Below, piece by piece: positions 8,970 through 15,621 of a DNA stretch of 21,760 nucleotides. The notes under the pieces are model-generated. The model saw only the letters and a program-made list of their open reading frames with translations. It did not search any database and was not told where the DNA came from. Position 1 is the stretch's first letter. Every line of letters starts with the position of its first letter. The position numbers and the translations under genes were made by a program. The stretch is from Ferroplasmaceae archaeon UBA567. Its GTDB lineage: Archaea; Thermoplasmatota; Thermoplasmata; Thermoplasmatales; Thermoplasmataceae. Where the stretch lies: positions 1 to 21,760 of the forward strand of contig DAUP01000133.1 of the NCBI GenBank assembly GCA_002505185.1, written 5' to 3'.

Positions 8970-9956
8970 ATGAAAGAGGAAAATAACATTCTGAAGGAAA
9001 CCGTAGCTGAGTTCTGCGACAAAAATCTGGATGAAAAAAAGATTGAGTCAGAAGGAATAACCCACGGGATTACTGAATTACTTGCATCCCAGGGATTTCT
9101 GGGGGCAACCATACCTGGAAAATATTCCGGTTCTGAACTGGACAACACATCCTATGAAATCATACTTGAGGAGATTGCAAAAAATTCGCCTTCTGTAGCT
9201 ATGAAAATTTTCATTTTAAATTCATTGTATTATCCTTCGGTAAAGGGAACTTCCGCAGAAACAACGCTGTCTGATGCTGCATCAGGCAAATTAAACGTTG
9301 CTGTGGATTTTATAAATAGGGCAAATGACATAAAGGAAAATGCCGGAAAACTTTCAGGAACACTGATAAATGTACTTGGATCAGATGCGGAAAAGATTAT
9401 TTTGTTCAACGAAAACACATCAATAATCTCAGGTCCATTCGGATACTCAGACCGTGATTTCATGGGATTCCGCGGAATTAAATTCGGTGATATAACCCTG
9501 GATAACACTGCTACCGTTCTGGATAGCAAAAACAGGAAAGGCGAAATACTGGAAGCATCATATGGCCCATTGTCTGCAATTGCACTGGGAATGATATCTG
9601 GTGCCCTTCAAAAGGCAATAGATTATACCTCAGTGAGGAAAGCATTTGGAAATTATCTCAAGGATTTTGAACCCATATCATTCAGGCTTGCCCAATTCCG
9701 ATCCACAGAGTCGGTTTTAAGAAGCGCCCTTTATGGAGAGGCCGACCCGTACTATGTTTTTAATTTAGCGATGGAATCCATAGTTGAGATTGCAAGATAT
9801 TCCGTTAATGCCCATGGAGGATATGGTTATTTCCAGGATTTTGGTGTTGAGAAATTCTACCGTGATGCGATTGTAATGAAATCTATCTTCTATGGAAATC
9901 AGGAATTGAGGAAATTAGCAGAACACGTATACTCAGAAAAAATAAATTTTGTTTAA
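8970..9956 (+). CDS. Acyl-CoA dehydrogenase-like protein lacking the catalytic glutamate
   Basis: This divergent family member has 328 residues. The C-terminal half keeps the fold: RKAFGNYLKDF (223-233) with the usual FAD-contacting arginine and phenylalanine, HGGYGY (282-287) and FYRDA (296-300). The stretch that normally reads IxEGTxEI is IFYGNQEL, so Tyr308 sits where the catalytic glutamate should be. The isovaleryl-type alternative position aligns with a serine near 198. The N-terminal 'TEPxxGSD' flavin loop is also missing (VAVDFINRAND in its place). It is therefore probably not an independent dehydrogenase. A partner subunit of the preceding gene is the simplest reading, as in the FadE-type alpha2-beta2 enzymes of actinobacterial steroid degradation. 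AAGGTGA just upstream is a good ribosome binding site. Confidence 0.8.
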   Translation: MKEENNILKETVAEFCDKNLDEKKIESEGITHGITELLASQGFLGATIPGKYSGSELDNTSYEIILEEIAKNSPSVAMKIFILNSLYYPSVKGTSAETTLSDAASGKLNVAVDFINRANDIKENAGKLSGTLINVLGSDAEKIILFNENTSIISGPFGYSDRDFMGFRGIKFGDITLDNTATVLDSKNRKGEILEASYGPLSAIALGMISGALQKAIDYTSVRKAFGNYLKDFEPISFRLAQFRSTESVLRSALYGEADPYYVFNLAMESIVEIARYSVNAHGGYGYFQDFGVEKFYRDAIVMKSIFYGNQELRKLAEHVYSEKINFV

Positions 9957-9994
9957 AATAATAAAAATTATAATATTTAACATTGCATTTAATC

Positions 9995-10549
9995 CTATTT
10001 TTCAGTAAATATTTTTGCTTCATATGCATAAATTTTTGAATATTTATAGCAGTCTCTTCCCATGCCAGCTTTCAGGCATGTTTCCATAATGAATTCTTCC
10101 ATGTCCATCTTATTATCAAGTGCAACCTGTGGAAGGAGGGTCCCAGAATATATCCCGTTTTCCATATACAGCCCATACTTGCCGGACTTTTCCGTACGTA
10201 TATCTTCATATTTAACATCTTTAAGTTCGCCAATAACTGTAACTTCTATTGTTAACCGGTTTAATTCCTCACTGCCTACAGGTTCAAACCGTGGATCACG
10301 GAATGCCGCATTCCAGGCTGCCTTTTCCACCGCAGACTTCAACGGCATTACAGGTCTGAGATACCCTATGCATCCCCTTAATGACTTATTTTCATTTATT
10401 GTTACAAATGCTCCAGCTTTTGTATAGAATTTTTCAGGAATTTTGTCCATGCCTGTATTACGTCCCATTATGCTGTTCCTGGCTATGTTGATAAGGATTT
10501 TCCCATCATCCTCGGTTAAACTTTCTATGAATATATCATTGTGCACCAT
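9995..10549 (-). CDS. AMMECR1-domain protein
   Basis: This 184-residue protein is of the AMMECR1 family, found in archaea, many bacteria and eukaryotes. The family signature LRGCIG is present as SLRGCIGYLRP, followed by AAWNAAFRDPRF and the conserved Glu/Val-rich strand LTIEVTVIG. The biochemical role is not firmly established. In prokaryotes it recurs with MEMO1-family and radical SAM proteins, often fused, and this window has all three. It is transcribed divergently from the MEMO1 gene across a 71-bp spacer and converges on the acyl-CoA dehydrogenase operon with a 38-bp gap. The start at 10549 gives the normal family length. Confidence 0.9.
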   Translation of the reverse strand: MVHNDIFIESLTEDDGKILINIARNSIMGRNTGMDKIPEKFYTKAGAFVTINENKSLRGCIGYLRPVMPLKSAVEKAAWNAAFRDPRFEPVGSEELNRLTIEVTVIGELKDVKYEDIRTEKSGKYGLYMENGIYSGTLLPQVALDNKMDMEEFIMETCLKAGMGRDCYKYSKIYAYEAKIFTEK

Positions 10550-10593
10550 ATTTATATATAATTATAATTCAAACTTAAACTTTTATATAAACT

Positions 10594-10602
10594 TTATATA
10601 AA
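10594..10602 (+). promoter_or_regulatory. TATA box of the MEMO1 gene
   Basis: TTATATAAA is centred about 23 nt before the ATG at 10621, within a 71-bp AT-rich spacer between the divergent AMMECR1 and MEMO1 genes. It suggests a leaderless mRNA. Confidence 0.5.
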
Positions 10603-10620
10603 TTATAGCAATACTTAAAT

Positions 10621-11436
10621 ATGGATAACACCAGGGAACCGTATGTATCGGGGGCGTTCTATCCCGATGACTATGAAAAGCTTAAGGAATATATAGAAGG
10701 CTATATGAATGCAGAGACACCGGATATTAAATACAAAAAGCTCATAGGGGCTATAGTTCCACATGCTGGATACATGTATTCCGGTCATACTGCAGCATAT
10801 GCCTATAAACTCATTGAAAAGAATAAAAACAAGGACTTTCTTATAATAGGCCCGAACCATTCAGGATTTCCATCATATCCTGCTATTTACCGGAATGGTT
10901 ACTGGAACACTCCTTTAGGCTATGCGAGGATAAATTCAGAGTTATCGGACAGGATGCTTTTAAAATCAGATATTATAAAGGATGACAAGGAAGCCCATAT
11001 TATAGAACATTCCATAGAAGTCCAGCTACCTTTTCTACAGTATATATTCAAGGGAAATTTCACCTTTTCTCCTATAATTCTGGGAAATCAGGGGGCCGCT
11101 GTTGCAAGGAACATAGCAGAGACAATAGAAAGCCTGGAAGAAAAACCATTTGTTCTTATAAGTTCGGATTTTAACCATTACCTTCAGTATGATAAAAACA
11201 ATGAACTTGACCAGATTTTGATAAATGATATAGAGGGGCTGCACATTTTGAAATATTATGAGGATATAAAAAAATACGGAATATCGGCCTGTGGTTTCGG
11301 GGCCATTGCAATACTCATGATAGTCACAAAACAAATGAAAGGAAAAATAGAGCTGTTAAACCACAGCAATTCAGGAGACTTCAGTAACGATAAAAAAAGA
11401 GTTGTTGGATATTCTGCAATGATAGCATATAAATAA
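10621..11436 (+). CDS. MEMO1-family protein
   Basis: This 271-residue protein belongs to the MEMO family, which is related in fold to class III extradiol (LigB-type) dioxygenases. The vestigial or actual metal site is visible: H48 in IVPHAGYMYSGH, H80 in IIGPNHSG and C224 in ISACGFGA, equivalent to the His/His/Cys set of human MEMO1. IEHSIEVQLPF (128-138) and SSDFNHY (181-187) are further family signatures. The in vivo reaction of prokaryotic MEMO proteins is not settled. Neighbouring AMMECR1 and radical SAM genes make it one part of an AmmeMemoRadiSam set. The start is supported by a TATA box at leaderless spacing. Confidence 0.92.
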   Translation: MDNTREPYVSGAFYPDDYEKLKEYIEGYMNAETPDIKYKKLIGAIVPHAGYMYSGHTAAYAYKLIEKNKNKDFLIIGPNHSGFPSYPAIYRNGYWNTPLGYARINSELSDRMLLKSDIIKDDKEAHIIEHSIEVQLPFLQYIFKGNFTFSPIILGNQGAAVARNIAETIESLEEKPFVLISSDFNHYLQYDKNNELDQILINDIEGLHILKYYEDIKKYGISACGFGAIAILMIVTKQMKGKIELLNHSNSGDFSNDKKRVVGYSAMIAYK

Positions 11437-11521
11437 CATTTCCATTCCAGTTAGATAATGTCAGTATTCCCTGATCATTTCCATAATGGTGTTATGGTTA
11501 AAATCATTATACAAGATAATG

Positions 11522-11529
11522 TATAAATA
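11522..11529 (+). promoter_or_regulatory. TATA box of the amrS-like gene
   Basis: TATAAATA is centred about 27 nt before the GTG at 11552. It supports a leaderless transcript and the GTG start, and shows that this gene can be expressed separately from the MEMO1 gene 115 bp upstream. Confidence 0.55.
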
Positions 11530-11551
11530 CACTTAATCACTTGTAATAAAT

Positions 11552-12553
11552 GTGCAGGCTTCACTTTTTGAAAATATATCAGGACGTATAAAATGCACAG
11601 CGTGTGCAAGGTATTGTTTATTAAGAGACGGTCAGAGTGGTTTTTGTGGTGTAAGAACTGCAGAAAACGGGCATTTAAATCTTGATGTGTACAATTTTCC
11701 ATATGCATTTAACATAGACCCTATAGAAAAGAAACCTCTCCTGCATATGTATCCAGGTTCTAGAATACTTTCATTTGGCACCTCTGGATGCAACTTTGCA
11801 TGCAAATATTGCCAGAATTTTGAAATGAGCCAGAGGAAGAATGTTGTCGGCAAATATATGACACCTGAGGATATAGTAAAACTTGCAAGAAAAAGTAATG
11901 TAGATGGTATAGCGTTCACATATAACGAACCAACAATTTTCATGGAATTCGCCAGGGATATAGGTGTACTGGCACACAAATATGGCTTTTTTAACATATT
12001 CGTGACGAATGGATACGAAACTCCAGAATCCATGGCAATGGCTTCAGAATTCCTTGATGCAATTACCATTGATTTTAAGGGCAATGGAGAGGAAAAGTTC
12101 TATAACAGGTATATATCAATCCCTTCTCCACAACTAATATTCAGGACTATCAAAAATGCACTTGACTATGGAATACATACAGAAATAACAGATCTTATAA
12201 TTCCCGAAATAGGTGATAACCTTGAAGAGGCAAAAAACATGATACAGAAAATAAAGGATATAGCTGGAGAGTATATCCCATTAAGCTTTCTCAGGTATCA
12301 TCCTGATTATAAATTGAGTATTCCATCAACTCCATTTGTAACTCTAAAGAACCACTATGATCTGGCGAAATCCATTGGAATGAAATACGTCTATTTGGGA
12401 AATGTTCCTGAGGAACAATATGAGAATACCTATTGCCCTGCTTGTGGAAACTTACTGATAACCAGGCATATATTTGATTCCAGGGTAACCGGACTTAATA
12501 GCAATGGGAATTGCCTGAAATGTGGTTTCCAAACAGGTATAAGGATAAAATAA
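11552..12553 (+). CDS. amrS: AmmeMemoRadiSam system radical SAM enzyme
   Basis: This radical SAM protein (333 residues) is of the type that accompanies AMMECR1 and MEMO1, once annotated as a pyruvate-formate-lyase activating enzyme. The SAM-cleaving cluster motif is CNFACKYC (C80, C84, C87). Before it lies an extra cysteine set, C15, C18, C22 and C32 (KCTACARYC...GFCGVR), typical of this subfamily. At the C-terminus CPACG (295-299) and CLKCG (321-325) resemble a zinc ribbon or a further cluster site. No glycyl-radical enzyme gene is present, which argues against a simple PFL-activase role. The substrate is unknown. GTG is the only plausible start because it lies at leaderless spacing from a TATA box. 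The gene converges on the small 12555-12794 frame with a 1-bp gap. Confidence 0.9.
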   Translation: MQASLFENISGRIKCTACARYCLLRDGQSGFCGVRTAENGHLNLDVYNFPYAFNIDPIEKKPLLHMYPGSRILSFGTSGCNFACKYCQNFEMSQRKNVVGKYMTPEDIVKLARKSNVDGIAFTYNEPTIFMEFARDIGVLAHKYGFFNIFVTNGYETPESMAMASEFLDAITIDFKGNGEEKFYNRYISIPSPQLIFRTIKNALDYGIHTEITDLIIPEIGDNLEEAKNMIQKIKDIAGEYIPLSFLRYHPDYKLSIPSTPFVTLKNHYDLAKSIGMKYVYLGNVPEEQYENTYCPACGNLLITRHIFDSRVTGLNSNGNCLKCGFQTGIRIK

Positions 12554-12554
12554 T

Positions 12555-12794
12555 TTATTGCCTCATAATCCTTTTAACATTCAATGGAAGGTTCTTCTCT
12601 GTAATGTGTTTAGTGCTCAGCGCCTTATTTGCAATATATGCGTCTAAAAATTCATTACTGATATAATACACCAGAAGAAAATCAATTATAATTTCTTTAT
12701 CCGGAAGTGCTTCGATTTTGCTAAACATATGGTCGCAGGATATTTTGGAAATGGCATACTTCGCTATTTCCCTTCTTAATATCACATATTTCAT
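12555..12794 (-). CDS. Small hypothetical protein downstream of the nitrilase gene
   Basis: This 79-residue, mostly helical, charged protein is not recognised. It has one cysteine and no membrane segment or metal motif. It starts 7 bp after the nitrilase stop on the same strand and ends 1 bp from the convergent amrS stop, so it fills the gap exactly. That favours a real gene in a two-gene operon. On the minus strand a TTTATAAA element inside the end of the nitrilase gene lies about 17-20 nt before its ATG, so it could also be transcribed alone. Function unknown. Confidence 0.5.
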   Translation of the reverse strand: MKYVILRREIAKYAISKISCDHMFSKIEALPDKEIIIDFLLVYYISNEFLDAYIANKALSTKHITEKNLPLNVKRIMRQ

Positions 12795-12801
12795 ATTGAA
12801 A

Positions 12802-13584
12802 TCAAAGTTTATAAATCTCAGGTCTTCTCTGTTTCAACACCGGCATCTTCTTTCTTACGGCCGCAAGCCTTTCCGGATCCACATATACATATACTACATC
12901 TTCCTCCTCTGCTGCTCTGCTCCTTATTGCACCTATGGGATCGGTAAACGTTGTTATCCCAGTAAATCCACCGCCTATCATATTCGATGTGGCGAGGTAT
13001 ACTGTATTTTCCAGTGCACGTGCGGATACTAGTGATAACCATTGCTCTTCTTTCATGGGCCCGGCAAACCATGCAGATATCAATATAACCATATCAGCAT
13101 CGTTCAAAGAATAATTGCGGAATACCTCAGGGAATCTTATATCATAACATATTAGCATCCCGAAATTAATATTTCCAATTTTAGAAATTTTAAACGGGCC
13201 GTTGCCAATTGTATAAATATCGGATTCCTTGTAACCGAAGGCATCATATAAATGGGATTTTCTGTAATAATTTACAAGTTCCCCATTGTTTACAAATACG
13301 GCTGTGTCGTAATAGTTATGGTCATAAAGTTCATTTATCCCCGTTATTATCCCTATTTTGTTTACCTGGGAGATTTCCCGCAGTTTTTTTACATAATTAC
13401 CGTTAAGAGGCTCAGAATTTTTGGCTATAACTTCCTTGTACTGTGAATAAAACATATAATATTCAGGAAATACTATTAAATCAGCTGAATTTGACGCTGC
13501 AATGCCTGCATAATACTCCACGTTTCTCAGGCTAATATCTTTGTCTGCCACAGGCCTCAACTGGGTAAGGGCTATTTTTATCAT
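12802..13584 (-). CDS. Carbon-nitrogen hydrolase (nitrilase superfamily)
   Basis: This 260-residue amidohydrolase has the nitrilase-superfamily catalytic triad: E41 in VFPEYY, K109 in YYRKSHLYD and C146 in LICYDIRFPE. Such enzymes hydrolyse C-N bonds of amides; ICYDIRFPE is typical of the Nit2/omega-amidase-like and related branches, but the substrate cannot be fixed. The frame extends upstream to 13650. I choose the ATG at 13584 because the family's first strand begins there (MIKIALTQLRP) and a TATA box lies about 23 nt before it; the longer version would add a non-homologous leader that overlaps that promoter. The gene converges with the radical SAM gene, with the small frame between them. 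Confidence 0.87.
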   Translation of the reverse strand: MIKIALTQLRPVADKDISLRNVEYYAGIAASNSADLIVFPEYYMFYSQYKEVIAKNSEPLNGNYVKKLREISQVNKIGIITGINELYDHNYYDTAVFVNNGELVNYYRKSHLYDAFGYKESDIYTIGNGPFKISKIGNINFGMLICYDIRFPEVFRNYSLNDADMVILISAWFAGPMKEEQWLSLVSARALENTVYLATSNMIGGGFTGITTFTDPIGAIRSRAAEEEDVVYVYVDPERLAAVRKKMPVLKQRRPEIYKL

Positions 13585-13602
13585 AATTATATATAATCTC
13601 CT

Positions 13603-13613
13603 GATATAAAAAT
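13603..13613 (-). promoter_or_regulatory. TATA box of the nitrilase gene
   Basis: The minus strand reads TTTTTATATCA, about 23 nt before the ATG at 13584. It decides the start codon of the nitrilase gene and suggests a leaderless mRNA. Confidence 0.5.
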
Positions 13614-14185
13614 AATGTGCAAATATTATCGCTTGAATCGATAATAACATCAGTTTTTGTTATAGTGTCGGAGAATCCAACCTTCATTTCCCTAAAGATT
13701 GGAGTTTTCTTGCCAAGATAACTCGTCGGAATGGATTGTCTTTCACTGACACAGTTCTATAGACATAAGAAATGGTCCTTGTGAATAGTGAAGGGAGATA
13801 ATTAATGAAAATATCTGTTCAAAATTAATGTAAACGGATTTTCTATGAAATTTTTGGACAAAGGTACAACTTGCATCAACTCTCTTATTGAGCGCTGATA
13901 TGTTTCAATTATGAGATTAATCCTTAACTCGGGTTATTATGCATAATATGTTTTAATATTTTTCTTGCAGTACTTTATCAGTTTGAACTACTCAGGAAGT
14001 ACCTTCCTGATAATGTGATAGTTCGCTTTGCACGTATTAGGATTTTGAAAAGCGGTAAAGAATGGAATGTATCTAAGATACCTAAAAAACTAGGAATATA
14101 ATAGATTCCATTGAGATACCTATTATGCAAATTGGAGAAGTTGGTATTTAAACGATATCTCCGGATTTCCGTGATTGTTATAAAA
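13614..14185. other. Gene-poor stretch with decayed frame fragments
   Basis: No convincing complete gene lies between the nitrilase promoter and the promoter of the 14216 gene. Short open stretches occur on both strands, and the AT content is high. The best fragment is a plus-strand frame at about 13930-14102 (separate entry). An 8-bp perfect inverted repeat with a 3-bp loop, TCAGGAAG/CTTCCTGA (13992-14010), falls inside it. No tRNA, CRISPR or riboswitch pattern was seen. Confidence 0.5.
13930..14102 (+). pseudogene. Possible remnant of a coding sequence
   Basis: This plus-strand frame has no proper start and ends with a protein-like, charged segment: FELLRKYLPDNVIVRFARIR, then ILKSGKEWNVSKIPKKLGI, then TAA. 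Its composition looks coding, unlike the surrounding AT-rich DNA, but the part before it is hydrophobic and interrupted by stops. I read it as the 3' end of a decayed gene, possibly from a mobile element. I do not recognise the family. Confidence 0.25.
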
Positions 14186-14188
14186 AGA

Positions 14189-14196
14189 TTTAAATA
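14189..14196 (+). promoter_or_regulatory. TATA box of the 14216 gene
   Basis: TTTAAATA is centred about 24 nt before the GTG at 14216, consistent with a leaderless transcript and with GTG as the start. Confidence 0.5.
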
Positions 14197-14215
14197 GTAG
14201 TATTGTTTACAGCCT

Positions 14216-14716
14216 GTGCAACCAATCGGAAAAAGAAATAAAAAACCAGATATAATAATAGCAATTGTAATTATAGCTGTAGTTGTAATAGTGTTAATGC
14301 AATTCGTTGTATTACCTCTATTCCACAGTGGAGGTACGGCTAGTTATTCTGACACAGGTAAAATATTATCTGCAGGTTGTAAAATAACCCTCGCGGGATC
14401 TAATTATACTTTCATTAAATATACCTCAACATCATCATCGATTATAAATGGATCCATTGCTTCGACCAACGGCCTGTATTTTTACATCATGGATCCGAGC
14501 CAATATTCGACTTATGTGAATTCAAGTGCGTCATCCAGTCTGGATAGACCAAGTTATTACAATATCAGTATAGGCTCATCTTCCAGTTTTAGCACCCATA
14601 TACCTCCAGGTACGTGGGATATTGTTCTTGAGAACCCTCATCTGAATTCATCAACTACTTTCACTGTCCATAAACTTACAGGCTATACTCTGGGCACCCA
14701 GACAATTTGCAGTTAA
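14216..14716 (+). CDS. Membrane-anchored extracytoplasmic beta-sandwich protein
   Basis: This 166-residue protein has a basic N-terminus (GKRNKKPD) and a single strongly hydrophobic helix (about 13-36), followed by a Ser/Thr/Tyr-rich outside domain. The outer domain's pattern is a strand with YFYIMDPSQYSTY, then SFSTHIPPGTWDIVLENP, then a closing strand. This resembles small GOLD/emp24-like or jelly-roll beta-sandwich domains common in Thermoplasmata surface proteins. Two cysteines (in SAGCKI and the last residues TICS) could form a disulfide outside the cell. The start is GTG, supported by the TATA box. No enzyme motif is present. Function unknown; the topology is an inference from hydrophobicity. 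Confidence 0.7.
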   Translation: MQPIGKRNKKPDIIIAIVIIAVVVIVLMQFVVLPLFHSGGTASYSDTGKILSAGCKITLAGSNYTFIKYTSTSSSIINGSIASTNGLYFYIMDPSQYSTYVNSSASSSLDRPSYYNISIGSSSSFSTHIPPGTWDIVLENPHLNSSTTFTVHKLTGYTLGTQTICS

Positions 14717-15155
14717 TCAACAGAAACTCTGGGTTCCAGTTTTTATGGCGTTGGAAAATTTATCACAGGAAGTGAATACGGTCAATTACTATACATATGT
14801 GTACTGAATATATTTATGCGCCGGAAATAAGTTAAAGAATTATCATCTAGCAAAGAACATATCAGATGCAAAATATAAGGAGAGATGTAGCAGGTTTAGA
14901 TTTGACTAATTTAGATATCTTTTCCAGAAAATTGGCACAGCGATTGCTGTCATTTCAGGGGTTTAAAACTCTAAACTGAAAGCGAAAAGACATATGAAAA
15001 AGATGAAAAAATATCGAAATGTGCACAGCTTCAATTATGATAATACAATGAAAGAATATAGGTCTTCAAGAAGGAGAATATCAGAAATTCTCCAATTTCA
15101 ACTATTTGTTAACAATATGTTTAAATAGAAAGTTTTCAATGGTAAAGAGATAAAT
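14717..15155. other. Intergenic region, no supported gene
   Basis: About 440 bp contain no gene that I can support. One 44-codon frame (14994-15128) lacks any recognisable motif. A lone sequence at 14961-14982 has the look of an archaeal CRISPR repeat (it begins GTTTAAAAC and ends TGAAAG) but has no second copy. TTTAAATAG at 15120-15128 lies about 30 nt before the next gene and may be its TATA box, giving a short leader. Confidence 0.5.
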
Positions 15156-15485
15156 ATGAAATACAAAGGTCTTCTTATATTAATTATAATTGTGGTTATA
15201 GCTTTGCTTGTATATGGACTTATACCAACCGTTTTGAACACCAGCCCATCTGCTATGAAAAGCAATAACTCTTATTACATCTCTGGGAAAGTAACAAATG
15301 ATATAACCATAAATAACCACTCTGCATTTACTGTGGATGATCATGGAAAGTCTATTACTGTACTATACAATGGCACAGCACCAGTAAACTCTATTGTATT
15401 AGTTCATGGAACATATAACAGTGCTCTTTTCGGTGGCTATATAGACGCTAGTTCTGTAACACCATGGTATTACTCAATAAGTTAA
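15156..15485 (+). CDS. Membrane-anchored OB-fold-like small protein
   Basis: This 109-residue protein has one N-terminal transmembrane helix (about 5-24) and a short outside domain. The domain's strand pattern is YISGKVTN, FTVDDHGKSITVLYNG, SIVLVHGTYNS and GYIDASSVTPW. Alternating beta strands with 'v.G.v', 's.tV.y.g' and a final 'a..v..w' are typical of small OB folds anchored to the membrane, the architecture of the CcmE haem chaperone and of other archaeal OB-fold proteins. The CcmE haem-binding histidine motif is not evident, so I do not call it CcmE. The ATG has only a weak purine-rich ribosome binding site. A run of eight T's follows directly after the stop. Confidence 0.65.
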   Translation: MKYKGLLILIIIVVIALLVYGLIPTVLNTSPSAMKSNNSYYISGKVTNDITINNHSAFTVDDHGKSITVLYNGTAPVNSIVLVHGTYNSALFGGYIDASSVTPWYYSIS

Positions 15486-15488
15486 TAA

Positions 15489-15496
15489 TTTTTTTT
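15489..15496 (+). terminator. Oligo-T terminator
   Basis: Eight consecutive T's begin 4 nt after the TAA of the 15156 gene. This is the usual form of an archaeal intrinsic terminator. Confidence 0.5.
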
Positions 15497-15502
15497 AACA
15501 CC

Positions 15503-15544
15503 GTGAGCGAGAAGTCCCCTTCGTTAGTTGGGGAAGGATCTCAC
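15503..15544 (+). mobile_element. Orphan IS200/IS605-like right-end / omega-RNA-like hairpin
   Basis: GTGAG (15503-15507) pairs with CTCAC (15540-15544), enclosing TCCCC (15515-15519) paired with GGGGA (15530-15534) around a 10-nt loop. The layout 'CCGTGAG..GAAGTCCCC loop GGGGAAGGATCTCAC' follows the general pattern at the 3' end of tnpB-type elements, where it is both the transposon right end and the scaffold of the guide RNA. No tnpB or tnpA remnant precedes it. It could be a solo relic, or only a hairpin in the 3' untranslated region. GC content is locally higher than in the surrounding DNA. Confidence 0.4.
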
Positions 15545-15556
15545 TAAACCTATTTG

Positions 15557-15575
15557 CTATAAGATCATCTTATAG
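15557..15575. repeat. Perfect 19-bp palindrome
   Basis: CTATAAGAT and ATCTTATAG form a perfect inverted repeat around a single C, 47 bp upstream of the TTG start at 15622 and just before a TTTATTTATA element. Position and symmetry fit an operator for a homodimeric regulator. It does not overlap the hairpin at 15503-15544. Confidence 0.45.
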
Positions 15576-15621
15576 AATACATTTATTTATATTGAAATTA
15601 TAGGGCTTCCGTGAGTTAAAT

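Noticed and set aside
10280..10295. GGTTCAAACC, resembling a tRNA T-loop
   Set aside because: It is part of the AMMECR1 coding sequence, and no acceptor, D or anticodon arms can be formed around it.
13585..13650. N-terminal extension of the nitrilase frame (22 extra residues)
   Set aside because: The family's first beta strand begins at the internal Met, and the extension covers the TATA box that positions the leaderless start at 13584.
14961..14982. A single CRISPR-repeat-like sequence, starting GTTTAAAAC and ending TGAAAG
   Set aside because: There is only one copy in the window and no regularly spaced partner, so it cannot be called a CRISPR array.
14994..15128. A 44-codon plus-strand frame rich in Lys, Arg and Asn
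   Set aside because: It has no recognisable motif, promoter at the right spacing or ribosome binding site. It ends inside the probable TATA element of the next gene.
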